A DNA stretch of 64,000 nucleotides from Rufibacter sp. LB8. Lineage in GTDB: Bacteria; Bacteroidota; Bacteroidia; Cytophagales; Hymenobacteraceae. Under the pieces are notes generated by a model, which was not told where the DNA came from, ran no database searches, and saw nothing but the letters and a program-made list of their open reading frames with translations. Shown here piece by piece: positions 16,505 to 25,454 of this stretch. The stretch spans positions 2,957,501 through 3,021,500 of the forward strand of contig NZ_JADALJ010000001.1 in assembly GCF_014876185.1 (NCBI RefSeq), in the 5' to 3' direction. The position numbers and the translations under genes are program-made. Every line of letters begins with the position of its first letter. Position 1 is the first letter of the stretch.

Positions 16505-17797
16505 TTAGAAGCCACCCCGGAACTTATACGTCTGGGCAACTTTATCGATGGCCACAATATAGGCGGCAATCCGCATGGGCACGTTGTATTTCTGTGACGT
16601 GGCGTACACTTTGTTGAAGGCTTCGGTCATAATCCGGTCAGAACGTTCCGTTACCATTTCCAGGCTCCACTTGTAGCCCAGGCGGTTCTGCACCCACTCG
16701 AAGTAGGAAACGGTTACCCCACCGGAGTTAGCCAAGATGTCTGGCACCACCATAATGCCTTTCTCGTTGATGATTTTATCGGCGTTGGCCGAGGTGGGGC
16801 CATTGGCGCCTTCCACAATCAGGCGGGCCTGAATCTGGTCTGCGTTGCGGGCGGTAATCACATCTTCCACGGCGGCAGGCACCAACACGTCAACTTTAGA
16901 GGTCAATAGTTCTTCATTGGTGATAGGCTGCGCACCGACAAAGCCTTCCAGGCGGCCGTTGTGTGCATTTTTGTAGGCGATGGCTTCGTCAATGTTAATG
17001 CCATTTTCGTTCCAGTAAGCACCGCTCACGTCACTTACGCCCAAGATTTTCACGCCGCGGTCAGACAGTAATTTAGAAGCCCAGGAACCTACGTTCCCGA
17101 AGCCTTGTACCGCCGCCGTAGACTGCGTAGGGTCCATGCCCAACACTTCCATGGCTGCCATGGCCGACACCATCACGCCACGGCCGGTAGCTTCTACTCT
17201 GCCCAAAGAGCCACCCAATACCAACGGTTTACCCGTCACTACGGAGTTCACGGTCATGCCTTTGGTCTTGGAGTATTCATCCATCAACCACGCCATTTCT
17301 CTTGGGCCAGTGCCCATATCTGGGGCCGGAATATCCTGGTCTGGGCCGAACGTATCTATCAACGCCACGGTATACGCACGCGTTAAACGCTCCAGTTCTC
17401 CCGCCGACATGGTGGCAGGGTTGCAGATGATACCGCCTTTGGCACCACCGTACGGAATATCTACCACGGCGCATTTCCAGGTCATCCAGGCGGCCAGGGC
17501 TTTTACCTCGTCCAGGAAAACACCTTCGTCATATCTAATTCCGCCTTTAGATGGGCCCAGGATGTTGGAGTGAATGACTCTGAAGCCTTCAAACACGCGC
17601 ACGCTGCCGTTGTCCATGGTCACGGGCAGGTTCACAATTACCTGGCGCGTTGGCGACTTGAGCACTTCATAGGTTTCATCATCCAGACCCAACACTTCCG
17701 CGGCAATGTTGAAGCGGGACATCATAGACTCAAACGGGTTCTCTTTGTCTTTGATTGGGGCTGGCTCTTTATAGGCCATCTTATTTTGGAATGCCAT
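16505..17797 (-). CDS. gdhA: Glutamate dehydrogenase (Glu/Leu/Phe/Val dehydrogenase family)
   Basis: The 430-residue enzyme interconverts glutamate and 2-oxoglutarate plus ammonia. The active-site region PYGGAKGGI (catalytic Lys) is near residue 115, the substrate region GPSKGGIRYDEGV near 82, and the dinucleotide-binding GFGNVGSWA near 230. The length and motifs fit the NAD-type hexameric enzymes. A TAGCTTTG box lies 58 bp upstream. Two further members of the superfamily lie in this window (33791 and 55422). Confidence 0.92.
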   Translation of the reverse strand: MAFQNKMAYKEPAPIKDKENPFESMMSRFNIAAEVLGLDDETYEVLKSPTRQVIVNLPVTMDNGSVRVFEGFRVIHSNILGPSKGGIRYDEGVFLDEVKALAAWMTWKCAVVDIPYGGAKGGIICNPATMSAGELERLTRAYTVALIDTFGPDQDIPAPDMGTGPREMAWLMDEYSKTKGMTVNSVVTGKPLVLGGSLGRVEATGRGVMVSAMAAMEVLGMDPTQSTAAVQGFGNVGSWASKLLSDRGVKILGVSDVSGAYWNENGINIDEAIAYKNAHNGRLEGFVGAQPITNEELLTSKVDVLVPAAVEDVITARNADQIQARLIVEGANGPTSANADKIINEKGIMVVPDILANSGGVTVSYFEWVQNRLGYKWSLEMVTERSDRIMTEAFNKVYATSQKYNVPMRIAAYIVAIDKVAQTYKFRGGF

Positions 17798-17854
17798 TGC
17801 TAAATCAACAAATTAAAGGTGAAATCAGGGCGCGAAATTACCAAATTTCTAAAA

Positions 17855-17862
17855 CAAAGCTA
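17855..17862 (-). promoter_or_regulatory. Probable -7 element TAGCTTTG of gdhA
   Basis: Exact match to TAnnTTTG on the minus strand, 58 bp before the ATG at 17797. The -33 TTG box is not obvious. Confidence 0.5.
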
Positions 17863-17890
17863 GAAAAGGATTCTTTATTAAAAAGAAGTT

Positions 17891-18724
17891 TCAACGCTTG
17901 ACTAGTTCCAGAAAGGCAACCAGGAAGGGAATCACCAGAATCAAGCTGTCAAACCGGTCCAGAATACCGCCGTGCCCGGGAATAAGAGTCCCTGAGTCCT
18001 TCACGTCCAGACTTCGTTTCAGCATTGACTCCACCAGGTCTCCCAACACCCCGAATATGGATACCAGTACGGCCACGCCCAGCCAATGTTCCAGCGGCAG
18101 GTCTGTGTAGTATTGGGCCAGGAGCCAGGCCACGCCCAAAGACAGCACCACACCGCCTACCCAGCCTTCCCAGGTTTTGCCGGGCGAAATACGCGGAAAT
18201 AATTTATTTTTCCCAAAGGTTTTGCCCGCTGCGTACGCCCCCGTGTCTGAAGACCAAATCAGGAACATAACGCCCAGAATAATTTGCCAGCTGTATCTGT
18301 CTGGCAGAAAAGCCAGTGCGTGCAGAAGCGTAAACGGCGCGGCAATGTAAAAAACGCCCACCAGCGTCAAGGCCACGTTGGTGAACGGCGCATCTTTTCT
18401 TCTGTACAATTCGGCAACCAGCACAAGCAGCATCACCGGCGGAAGGATAAACAACCAGTCATTACTCAGGTCACCGCGTTTCACGAAAAAGCCCAGCACG
18501 TACAGCCCCGAGCCTAGCAGCACCCCAATGGCGCGGTTCGGTTGAAACCCTTTGGCAGCCAGCAACCGGTAAAACTCCAGCAAACCCAGCACGGTGAGCA
18601 ACAGGAACAGCAGAAAGAACGTCCACTCACTGAAGTAGATAGCCCCCACGAAAGCCACGCCACCAATGGCCCCGGCCAGCACGCGTTGCTGTAGATTGTT
18701 AAGTGGTTTCTTGGTTTGCTCCAT
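17891..18724 (-). CDS. cdsA: Phosphatidate cytidylyltransferase
   Basis: The 277-residue membrane enzyme makes CDP-diacylglycerol from phosphatidate and CTP. About eight membrane segments lie between residues 15 and 275. The signature is the stretch DLVESMLKRSLDVKDSGTLI plus PGHGGILDRFDSL near residues 230-265. SSDTGAYAAGKTFGKNKLFP near residue 160 is the conserved cytoplasmic loop. It precedes gdhA and psd on the same strand but is separated from gdhA by 93 bp and a promoter box. Confidence 0.94.
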   Translation of the reverse strand: MEQTKKPLNNLQQRVLAGAIGGVAFVGAIYFSEWTFFLLFLLLTVLGLLEFYRLLAAKGFQPNRAIGVLLGSGLYVLGFFVKRGDLSNDWLFILPPVMLLVLVAELYRRKDAPFTNVALTLVGVFYIAAPFTLLHALAFLPDRYSWQIILGVMFLIWSSDTGAYAAGKTFGKNKLFPRISPGKTWEGWVGGVVLSLGVAWLLAQYYTDLPLEHWLGVAVLVSIFGVLGDLVESMLKRSLDVKDSGTLIPGHGGILDRFDSLILVIPFLVAFLELVKR

Positions 18725-18779
18725 GTGGTGGGGTGGTGGTAGTTTTTCGTTGTTAATTTTCAGTTAGTGACTATTGATT

Positions 18780-19388
18780 CTAACAACTAATTTTTAAATG
18801 AATTGCCGGTTGAGCTTTTTTAACGTTGTTGGTTGTTATCCTTAATATTGAATTTGCCTCTTCAGCTGTCAAACCAACAGCTTTTTTTACGCCCCAGTCT
18901 AAAGCGCTTGAAAGCGTTAAGTAAAAGGTAAATATATTGTCCGCTTGCACTAGATATCCCATTATGCTTCCAGTACCATTTGGTTCAGAGTTGCCACTGT
19001 ACCAGATGAATAAGCCGTTTTTGGAAAAGTCAGTGATTTTCCTTTTTAGGTTACTGGTGCTGTTCTGATAAATGTGAAGCGGGCGCTTTATTTCATTTCT
19101 TATATAATGTTTTCCTTCATTTAGATAAAGGTCACTTCCAACTACGCGGTTTGGGTTGAATGGCGGTAGAGTTACTTCAACTAACTGACGTATTGAGATT
19201 TCATGCATTATTGTGCCCGAAAACCCTAGCCATTTAGAGTCGAACCAGTTGTCAATACAAGTGATGTAGAGTTCATCAGGTGTCCAAAGCAAAACCCTAT
19301 CGAGGATAATCTGCTCCACTTTTTCAAGGAAAGCCAAACTATCACCGGTTCTATTTTGAATCTTTATCATATTTAGCATTGCTGACAA
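18780..19388 (-). CDS. Hypothetical protein, AT-rich
   Basis: I do not recognise this 202-residue protein. It has no signal peptide or membrane segment; it looks like an alpha/beta globular protein with several Trp residues (LLWTPDELYITCIDNWFDSK near residue 34). The gene is visibly richer in A and T than its neighbours, with many TTT, AAT and ATA codons, which suggests recent acquisition. It lies alone between the CAAX protease gene and cdsA on the same strand. Confidence 0.6.
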   Translation of the reverse strand: MSAMLNMIKIQNRTGDSLAFLEKVEQIILDRVLLWTPDELYITCIDNWFDSKWLGFSGTIMHEISIRQLVEVTLPPFNPNRVVGSDLYLNEGKHYIRNEIKRPLHIYQNSTSNLKRKITDFSKNGLFIWYSGNSEPNGTGSIMGYLVQADNIFTFYLTLSSALDWGVKKAVGLTAEEANSILRITTNNVKKAQPAIHLKISC

Positions 19389-19404
19389 CTAACCACTTAA
19401 ATTC

Positions 19405-19444
19405 CCGTTTTCGGGCTTGTTTACGGAAATGAAGCTAAAACCAG
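19405..19444. repeat. 40-bp intergenic palindrome, copy 10 (degenerate)
   Basis: The left arm is good, the right arm is decayed and contains the stop codon (19435-19437) of the CAAX-type protease gene, so here the repeat overlaps a reading frame end. Confidence 0.6.
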
Positions 19445-20385
19445 CTTTGTTCCGGTTCTTTTTCTGGCATCGGCAACCGCCTGAAGGCTTTATGCAGACC
19501 GAACATGACAGCCAAACTGATGACCAGGGAAACCAAAGACAGATACCACGGCGAGGCCTCGGTAGATTCAATGTCCAGCTGAATGCTGCCTCGCTGTTGC
19601 AGGTACAGAATGAAAACCGTGAAGCCGTTGTTCATGAAATGGCCCGCAATGGGCACCCAAATGTTCTTCGACCAGAAATACAGATAACCCAGCACCACAC
19701 CCAGAATCATGCGCGGGAAGAAGCCGTAGAACTGGAAATGGATGGCCCCAAACAGAAACGCAGCTAGCCAGATGCCCACGTGCGGATTTCGGAACCACCT
19801 AATCAATTCCTGCTGCACCACGCCCCTGAACAACAGTTCCTCGCCAATTGCCGGAATAATGGCCACTATCAGCACACCCAGCAACATAGCCCCCACTGAG
19901 TCAAACTTGGTCAGGTATTGGGTGAGTACTTTCAGGCGTTCCTCGGTTTCCTTGGCCTCTTTTTCAAAAGCCTGCAAAAACTCCGGGAATTTAACGTTGG
20001 CGTTCCAATCAATTAACCATGAATTGGCGGGCATAATTAAAACAATCAGCACGGCACTCGCCAAGAGCAAAACCACCGGCACAGACGGCCTGGGCGACAA
20101 ATAATCTACCGGGTAATGTGCGTTGAAATACAGAAACGCCGCCGGGCCGACTGTGAAGCCTACAAAATGCGTGATGGCTTGATACACCAATAATGCTTGT
20201 CGCCCGTCTGGGTAGTCTAGCGGGGTTTGCATCACCTCGGTAATCTGCTGCAAGCCGTAGCCAAATCCCAGTTTCAGGGCCACTGTGGCCAGAAACATCC
20301 CTATCAGCATGCCCGCCATCACAAAGCCCGTGAGCAGCATTAGGGAAACAAACGGGTGCAGACGCGGCGAGATGAAACCTTTCAT
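19435..20385 (-). CDS. CPBP (CAAX-type/Abi) family intramembrane metalloprotease
   Basis: The 316-residue membrane protein has about eight hydrophobic segments. The family's catalytic motifs are present: EELLFRG (EExxxR, near residue 182), FGAIHFQ (FxxxH, near 218) and a final HFMNN (HxxxN, near 252). Members cleave within membranes, some after prenylated cysteines, others in bacteriocin self-immunity; no clue to the substrate is visible. It is divergent from the dus gene. Its stop codon lies in a degenerate palindrome copy. Confidence 0.88.
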   Translation of the reverse strand: MKGFISPRLHPFVSLMLLTGFVMAGMLIGMFLATVALKLGFGYGLQQITEVMQTPLDYPDGRQALLVYQAITHFVGFTVGPAAFLYFNAHYPVDYLSPRPSVPVVLLLASAVLIVLIMPANSWLIDWNANVKFPEFLQAFEKEAKETEERLKVLTQYLTKFDSVGAMLLGVLIVAIIPAIGEELLFRGVVQQELIRWFRNPHVGIWLAAFLFGAIHFQFYGFFPRMILGVVLGYLYFWSKNIWVPIAGHFMNNGFTVFILYLQQRGSIQLDIESTEASPWYLSLVSLVISLAVMFGLHKAFRRLPMPEKEPEQSWF

Positions 20386-20441
20386 ATAGGCGATGTGGTT
20401 TTAAAGAGGTAAATTTACGCGAATTTTCTAAACAGCATCAC

Positions 20442-21440
20442 GTGGTAAAAATTGGCAATCTGGAGCTTCCGGCCTTCCCGCTTCTTCTGGCCCCTATGGA
20501 GGACGTCAGCGACCCGCCGTTCAGGGCGGTCTGCAAGGCCAACGGCGCCGACTTAATGTATACTGAGTTTATTTCTTCTGAAGGCCTAATCCGGAACGCC
20601 GCCAAGAGCCGTCAGAAGCTAGATATTTTTGATTACGAACAGCCTATCGGTATTCAGATTTTCGGGTCTGAGATTGAGTCTATGCGCGAGTCTGCGGTCA
20701 TTTCCTCGGAAGTTGGCCCTGATTTAATTGACATCAACTACGGCTGCCCGGTAAAAAACGTAGCCTGCAAAGGCGCCGGCGCGGCCCTCTTGCGTGATAT
20801 TCCCAAGATGGTGGCCATGACGGCAGCCATTGTGAAAGCAGTAGAACCATCGGGCTTGCCCGTGACCGTGAAAACCCGCTTGGGTTGGGACGATTCCACC
20901 AAAAACGTGGAGGAAGTAGCCGAGCGTCTGCAGGACATCGGCATAAAAGCGCTCACCGTACACGGCCGCACCCGCGTGCAGATGTACAAAGGCGAAGCCG
21001 ACTGGACCTTAATCCGGAAAATCAAGGAAAACCCGCGCATCAATATCCCCATCTTCGGGAACGGTGACATTGACACACCCGAGAAAGCGGTGGCTTATAA
21101 AGAGCAGTTCGGTGTGGACGGCATCATGATTGGCCGCGCCTCCATTGGTTACCCCTGGATTTTCAGGGAAATCAAGCACTACATGCAGACCGGCGAATTG
21201 TTGGCCCCGCCCACACTACAGGAACGCATTGACATGTGCAAAATGCACTTTGACAAAAGTTTGGAGTGGAAAGGCCTGCGCCTAGGTATCTTTGAGATGC
21301 GCCGCCACTACGCCAACTATTTCAGAGGCCTGCCCAACGTGAAAACCTACCGCACCCGCCTGGTGCAGACCGAAGACCCTGCCGAGATTTACGCCATCTT
21401 AGACGAGATTGCCAACTCCATGGAATACGCGGAGATATAG
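20442..21440 (+). CDS. dusB: tRNA-dihydrouridine synthase
   Basis: The 332-residue flavoenzyme reduces uridines in tRNA. The FMN-binding start LLAPMEDVSDPPF is at residues 14-26 and the catalytic cysteine is C102 in NYGCPVKN. TVKTRLGWDD, HGRTR and IGRASIGYPWIF follow in the expected order. The start is GTG at 20442, because the next ATG falls inside the conserved APMED motif. The enzyme belongs to the DusB group by motif; I have not excluded DusA or DusC types. Confidence 0.92.
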   Translation: MVKIGNLELPAFPLLLAPMEDVSDPPFRAVCKANGADLMYTEFISSEGLIRNAAKSRQKLDIFDYEQPIGIQIFGSEIESMRESAVISSEVGPDLIDINYGCPVKNVACKGAGAALLRDIPKMVAMTAAIVKAVEPSGLPVTVKTRLGWDDSTKNVEEVAERLQDIGIKALTVHGRTRVQMYKGEADWTLIRKIKENPRINIPIFGNGDIDTPEKAVAYKEQFGVDGIMIGRASIGYPWIFREIKHYMQTGELLAPPTLQERIDMCKMHFDKSLEWKGLRLGIFEMRRHYANYFRGLPNVKTYRTRLVQTEDPAEIYAILDEIANSMEYAEI

Positions 21441-21490
21441 AACCTCACCCCCAGCCCCTCTCCCACGGAGAGGGGAGCTTTTCTGCATTC

Positions 21491-21530
21491 CCGTTTTTGG
21501 CCTCGTTTTGAGAAATGAAGCCGAAAACGG
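21491..21530. repeat. 40-bp intergenic palindrome, copy 11
   Basis: Centre decayed (TTTTGAGAAA), arms good. 50 bp after the dus stop codon. Confidence 0.8.
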
Positions 21531-21636
21531 GATTTTTTGTGTGATGAATTCGCACGCATTTCGTCCCCCTTTGAAGGGGGTTGGGGGATGACAAGGGCGG
21601 TTGAAGAACCATCAGCTAGAGAAATGAAACAAGCAG

Positions 21637-21657
21637 GAATGATTCTCGGGAATAAAA
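21637..21657 (+). repeat. 21-bp direct repeat, unit 1
   Basis: GAATGATTCTCGGGAATAAA is repeated at 21739-21759. The two units enclose a hairpin element. Confidence 0.6.
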
Positions 21658-21671
21658 TCTGCCTAATTTAT

Positions 21672-21735
21672 GACGCGGAAGTTATTTCTGTGACTCAACG
21701 TTATTATTTTAAGTCACGGAAGTAACTTCCGCGCC
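21672..21735. repeat. 64-bp inverted-repeat element
   Basis: A left arm starting GCGGAAGTTATTTCTGTGAC pairs with the right arm (21711-21732) with two C/T differences across 21 bp; the loop is ~16 bp. It is enclosed by a 21-bp direct repeat. Confidence 0.6.
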
Positions 21736-21738
21736 ACA

Positions 21739-21759
21739 GAATGATTCTCGGGAATAAAA
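21739..21759 (+). repeat. 21-bp direct repeat, unit 2
   Basis: Second copy of the unit at 21637-21657, 102 bp downstream. The end of it is followed by CACGAGAATCAT, an inverse of the GATTCTCG core. Confidence 0.6.
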
Positions 21760-21895
21760 ATCAGCACGAGAATCATCCCCCTACCCCCTTCAAAGGGGGA
21801 CGAAATGCGTGCTATCATGTAACGTTTGAATGCGCGGGAGACAAGGCGGTGCCCGGTCTCTACAGTACAAAATACAAAAATCCACTAGCTCAAAA

Positions 21896-21941
21896 GACCT
21901 CGTAGTGTGCGCAGCTCCTACGAGTGTCTCAGCCAAAGGCC
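21896..21941 (+). repeat. CGTAG module, copy 1
   Basis: CTCGTAGTGTGCGCAGCTCC followed by TACGAG forms a hairpin and recurs at 49255-49299 with few changes. In both places a GAGACC-type module precedes it and a palindrome copy follows. Confidence 0.6.
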
Positions 21942-21979
21942 GTTTTCGGCTTCATTTCCAGAAACGGGGCCTAAAACGG
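21940..21979. repeat. 40-bp intergenic palindrome, copy 12
   Basis: Centre CA (reverse orientation). Ends 12 bp before the promoter of the EamA transporter gene. Confidence 0.85.
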
Positions 21980-21991
21980 AAATCCTTCTGC

Positions 21992-21999
21992 TATCTTTG
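21992..21999 (+). promoter_or_regulatory. Probable -7 element TATCTTTG of the EamA gene
   Basis: Exact TAnnTTTG match; a transcript starting ~7 bp downstream would have a ~28-nt leader before the GTG at 22034. Confidence 0.55.
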
Positions 22000-22033
22000 C
22001 GCCTCCTATAAACTTCGCCTCGCTTAGAAACCT

Positions 22034-22948
22034 GTGTCCCAAGAAAATCCATCGCCCGCCCTACAAGAAAATACAGCTTCTACGCCAGCTTTGGCCTGGG
22101 TTATTCTGGTGGGCCTTTCTTTAATCTGGGGAACGTCTTTTATCTTGATTAAGAAGGGGCTGGAAGTGTTTTCGTCTAATGAACTGGGCGCGCTGCGGAT
22201 TTCCATTGCCATGCTGGCGTTGCTTCCGTTTGCCTTGAAAGGGTTGAAAGCACCGCAGCCGGGCCAATGGAAGTTCTTAATCATCAGTGGCGTGATTGGC
22301 AATCTGGCACCGGCATTTCTGTTCGCGTACGCAGAGACCAAACTGGCCAGCGGACTGGCGGGCGTGCTGAATTCGCTCACGGCGTTGTTCACACTGGTGA
22401 TTGGGGCCATTTTCTTCCAGCAGCGCATTACGGCATTGCGGGTGTTAGGCATTTTGATTGGGATTGGCGGAACGGCGGTATTGATTTTTTCGGGCAGCGC
22501 GCAAGAAACGTCTTCTAATTCTTTTTACGGGCTGTACGTGGTACTTGCCACGGTGCTCTACGGCGGAAGCCTCAACATCATCAAACACAAGTTGGCGGGC
22601 ATAAAACCGTTGACCATGGCCAGTTTAGCCATGCTCACGGTGGGGCCTTTTGCGTTGGCGTATTTATTTTCAACAGAAGCAGTGGAGAAGTTGCAGACGC
22701 ACCCGGCAGCCTGGGAAGCGCTGGGCTATATCACGCTGCTGGCGGTGTTCAGCACGGCCATTGGGCTAGTGTTTTACAACAAGCTGATTCACATGACCAA
22801 CACGCTCTTCGCCAGTACGTCTACCTATTTAATGCCCATTGTGGCCTTAATCTGGGGCGTGGCCGATGGGGAGAGCATTCACCTGATGCATTACGTGGGA
22901 ATGGCTATTATTCTGGCTGGCGTGTTGCTGGTGAACCGCGCTAAATAA
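22034..22948 (+). CDS. EamA/DMT family transporter
   Basis: The 304-residue protein has ten hydrophobic segments in two EamA repeats (about residues 15-145 and 160-300). LIWGTSFILIKKGLEVFS near residue 32 and NSLTALFTLVIGAIFF near 113 are typical. Members export amino acids, nucleobases or other small metabolites; the substrate is not readable. The start is GTG at 22034, supported by the promoter box 35 bp upstream. Confidence 0.88.
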   Translation: MSQENPSPALQENTASTPALAWVILVGLSLIWGTSFILIKKGLEVFSSNELGALRISIAMLALLPFALKGLKAPQPGQWKFLIISGVIGNLAPAFLFAYAETKLASGLAGVLNSLTALFTLVIGAIFFQQRITALRVLGILIGIGGTAVLIFSGSAQETSSNSFYGLYVVLATVLYGGSLNIIKHKLAGIKPLTMASLAMLTVGPFALAYLFSTEAVEKLQTHPAAWEALGYITLLAVFSTAIGLVFYNKLIHMTNTLFASTSTYLMPIVALIWGVADGESIHLMHYVGMAIILAGVLLVNRAK

Positions 22949-23003
22949 TTGCTTTGCTTCCTGTAGAATTTCTGGGATACTTTTGGCGCTGAAAGCGGAT
23001 GGT

Positions 23004-23043
23004 GCGTTTTTGGCCTCGTTTCTGAAAATGAAGCCGAAAACGG
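23004..23043. repeat. 40-bp intergenic palindrome, copy 13
   Basis: Between the convergent EamA gene and the 144-residue gene; 14 bp from the latter's stop codon. Confidence 0.85.
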
Positions 23044-23057
23044 AAAAGGCAGGCTAG

Positions 23058-23492
23058 CTATTTCTTGGGAATCTGCACGGTTTTGAACGAACTAAGCCAA
23101 TCTATGCCGTCAGATTCAGACATGAAAATCTTTATTTTGGTGCGCTCGCTGTAGTCGGCTAGAAAATCTAGGCCTACGTGTTCCTGCACGTGCTGGTAAT
23201 GGTTGGGCGAAATCAGGTAAGCCACGTAATTGCCGTGCCCCAGGCGCTGCTCGGCGGCCGGGAAAAACTCTTTCAGAATCCAGGCTTCGTCTTCCTCAGA
23301 GGCACCGCCGCGTCCGCGCAGGTCAAACAGCCAGAGGCTCACGCCTAAGTCATAGGCAAACTCCAGTGCTTCCAGGTAGCTTTTGCGGAGCAGCATAGAA
23401 TCTACGGGTTTGGTCCAGCGCAGAAACAGGATTTCCATGTCTCGCCGATAGGTGAGATGCAGGTGACTTCCTTGAATTTCTTTCTCTAGCAA
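23058..23492 (-). CDS. Hypothetical STAS/SpoIIAA-like protein
   Basis: The 144-residue cytoplasmic protein has alternating strands and helices (MEILFLRWTKPVDS, YDLGVSLWLFDLRGRGG, NYVAYLISPNH) like the SpoIIAA-like domain proteins common in Bacteroidota, in which a 'LFDxRG' strand-loop occurs at this position. No phosphorylatable Ser can be picked out. A role in stress or partner-switching is inference only. Confidence 0.65.
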   Translation of the reverse strand: MLEKEIQGSHLHLTYRRDMEILFLRWTKPVDSMLLRKSYLEALEFAYDLGVSLWLFDLRGRGGASEEDEAWILKEFFPAAEQRLGHGNYVAYLISPNHYQHVQEHVGLDFLADYSERTKIKIFMSESDGIDWLSSFKTVQIPKK

Positions 23493-23617
23493 AGCGGCGC
23501 GGGTTAAAGCGTAGATAATGCTCTAAAATTACGACATCAGAGCAAAATAATTGTTACCCGCGCAAACCTTTTTTATAAATCACCGTACAAGCCGCAGGTT
23601 TTCCACAATCCAAACTT

Positions 23618-25360
23618 TTAGGCCTGTGCCCGCGTAGCCAATTTGCTGTTTTTATAGCTATACCCGAAATAAATAGCCAAGCCAATCAGCAGCCAGATGG
23701 TGAAGAGAATCCAGTTGTTCACGCCCAGCTGGGTCATTAAATAAAGGTTAGTGAGCAAGCCTAAAACCGGCAGCAACGACAGTCTGTTATTCACTGAAGC
23801 ATAGGTCAACAGCACGCAGGAAATCAGGAAAACCAGCATTGGAATCTGATGGCGGAATTCGTCATAGCCTCCGCTCCAGCCCACGGCGCTCCAGAAAGCG
23901 TCAATGGCTTCGCGGTTGTAGAGCATCACCAACACGCCTGCGGTCAGCAAAATCAACGGCACCCAGATTCTTCCGTTGAGGTAAGGCACTTTAAAGCGGG
24001 CCTCAGAGGTGCCGTGTGGGTCAATAATCAGGATTCCGCCGCACACCAGCGCAAACGCAAACAAGGTACCAATGCTGGTCAGGTCAATCACCAAGTCCAT
24101 GTTCAGCAGCAGCGCAGGCACGCCCACGAAGAAACCAGTCACCAAGGTAGAGAACGAAGGCGTTCTGAACCGCGGGTGTACTTTGGCGAACACCGGCGGC
24201 AACAAACCATCTCTAGACATGGTCATCCAGATGCGCGGTTGCCCAATCTGGAACACCAACAGTACCGAGGCCATGGCAAAAATAGCACTTACCGCTACCA
24301 CACCGGCCAACCAATCTACTCCCACTTTGGTAAACACAAACGCCAACGGGTCACCCACGCCCAGTTCATTGTAAGGCACCATTCCGGTTAAAACCAGCGT
24401 GATAATCACGTATAAAATGGTGCAGATAATCAAGGCGTAAATCATGGCGCGGGGTAAATCGCGCTGCGGGTTCTTGCATTCCTCGGCAGTGGTACTGATG
24501 GCGTCAAACCCGATGTAGGCGAAAAATACCGCACTCACTCCTTTCAATACGCCACCCACACCGTTGGGCGCAAACGGACTCCAGTTGTCGGGGTTTATGT
24601 AGAAAATGCCCACGGCAATCACTACCAACACCACAATCATTTTCAGAATCACTAAGATGTTAGAAGCGTTCTTAGATTCTTTGATTCCTATGTACACCAG
24701 CGTGGTAATGACCGCATTGATCATGAACGCGGGCAAGTCTACTACCAGTTTCCCGCCCAGGAAATCCGGCGCCGCCAACCAAGTTTTGTAAGCTTCCAAC
24801 TGCACCGGGTCTGCCGCCGAGAGCGGTTTCCCGGCCTGCAGCAACGCCAGCACTTCCTGATAGCCTTTGTAGGCGCTCTGCGTGCCCATGGTGAGCCAGA
24901 CCGGTATGTCCCACCCAATGCCAGACATCAGCCCGGTGAAATAATCGCTCCACGAAATGGCCACCACAATGTTTCCCACCGTGTATTCCATAATCAGGGC
25001 CCAGCCAATAATCCAGGCCGCCAGTTCACCGAAGGACGTGTATGCATAGGTATAGGCAGAACCGCTGGCCGGTATGGTAGCCGCGAACTGCGCGTAGCAC
25101 AGCGCCGAAAACGCGCAGGCAATAGCCGTGAACACAAACAGCATAGACACCGCCGGTCCGCCTTCATAACTGGCGTTGCCAATGGTGCTGAAAATACCGG
25201 CCCCAATAATGGCGGCAATGCCCAGAGAGGTCAGATCGCGCACCGACAGGTTACGCTCCAGGCCTTCTTCCACGGTGCCCGGGTGCGTGGCCACATCCAT
25301 GGGCGGGGTATGCAGAACAGCGTTTAAGCTTTTACGGCGAAGTAAGTTTTTTAAGATCAC
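23618..25360 (-). CDS. Amino acid permease, cationic amino acid transporter type (APC superfamily)
   Basis: The 580-residue membrane protein has 12-14 segments. The family motif [17 protein letters not shown] is near residues 47-63, and [33 protein letters not shown] (TM6 region) near 275-305. The extra hydrophobic segments near the C-terminus are typical of the CAT (TC 2.A.3.3) group. The long loop at about residues 170-210 is larger than in some relatives. It is divergent from the tandem gene pair at 25455. Confidence 0.9.
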   Translation of the reverse strand: MILKNLLRRKSLNAVLHTPPMDVATHPGTVEEGLERNLSVRDLTSLGIAAIIGAGIFSTIGNASYEGGPAVSMLFVFTAIACAFSALCYAQFAATIPASGSAYTYAYTSFGELAAWIIGWALIMEYTVGNIVVAISWSDYFTGLMSGIGWDIPVWLTMGTQSAYKGYQEVLALLQAGKPLSAADPVQLEAYKTWLAAPDFLGGKLVVDLPAFMINAVITTLVYIGIKESKNASNILVILKMIVVLVVIAVGIFYINPDNWSPFAPNGVGGVLKGVSAVFFAYIGFDAISTTAEECKNPQRDLPRAMIYALIICTILYVIITLVLTGMVPYNELGVGDPLAFVFTKVGVDWLAGVVAVSAIFAMASVLLVFQIGQPRIWMTMSRDGLLPPVFAKVHPRFRTPSFSTLVTGFFVGVPALLLNMDLVIDLTSIGTLFAFALVCGGILIIDPHGTSEARFKVPYLNGRIWVPLILLTAGVLVMLYNREAIDAFWSAVGWSGGYDEFRHQIPMLVFLISCVLLTYASVNNRLSLLPVLGLLTNLYLMTQLGVNNWILFTIWLLIGLAIYFGYSYKNSKLATRAQA

Positions 25361-25454
25361 AGATTGACAGGCTATAGAAATTCAGGGGGAAAAGTTAAGG
25401 AAAATATTCTGAAAGCGGCCAAACCTGCGTATATTTAGACAAAGCTCCCCGCCT

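Larger units (their letters stand above)
21441..22033. other. 593-bp gene-free stretch made of repeats
   Basis: It holds a GC-rich CCCCAGCCCCTCTC module (21443-21478), two palindrome copies, an inverted pair of CCCCCTTTGAAGGGGG modules (21563-21592 and 21777-21800), a direct repeat (21637-21657 and 21739-21759), a stem-loop element (21672-21735), and the GAGACAAGGCGG and CGTAG modules. No reading frame in it looks real. Confidence 0.75.
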
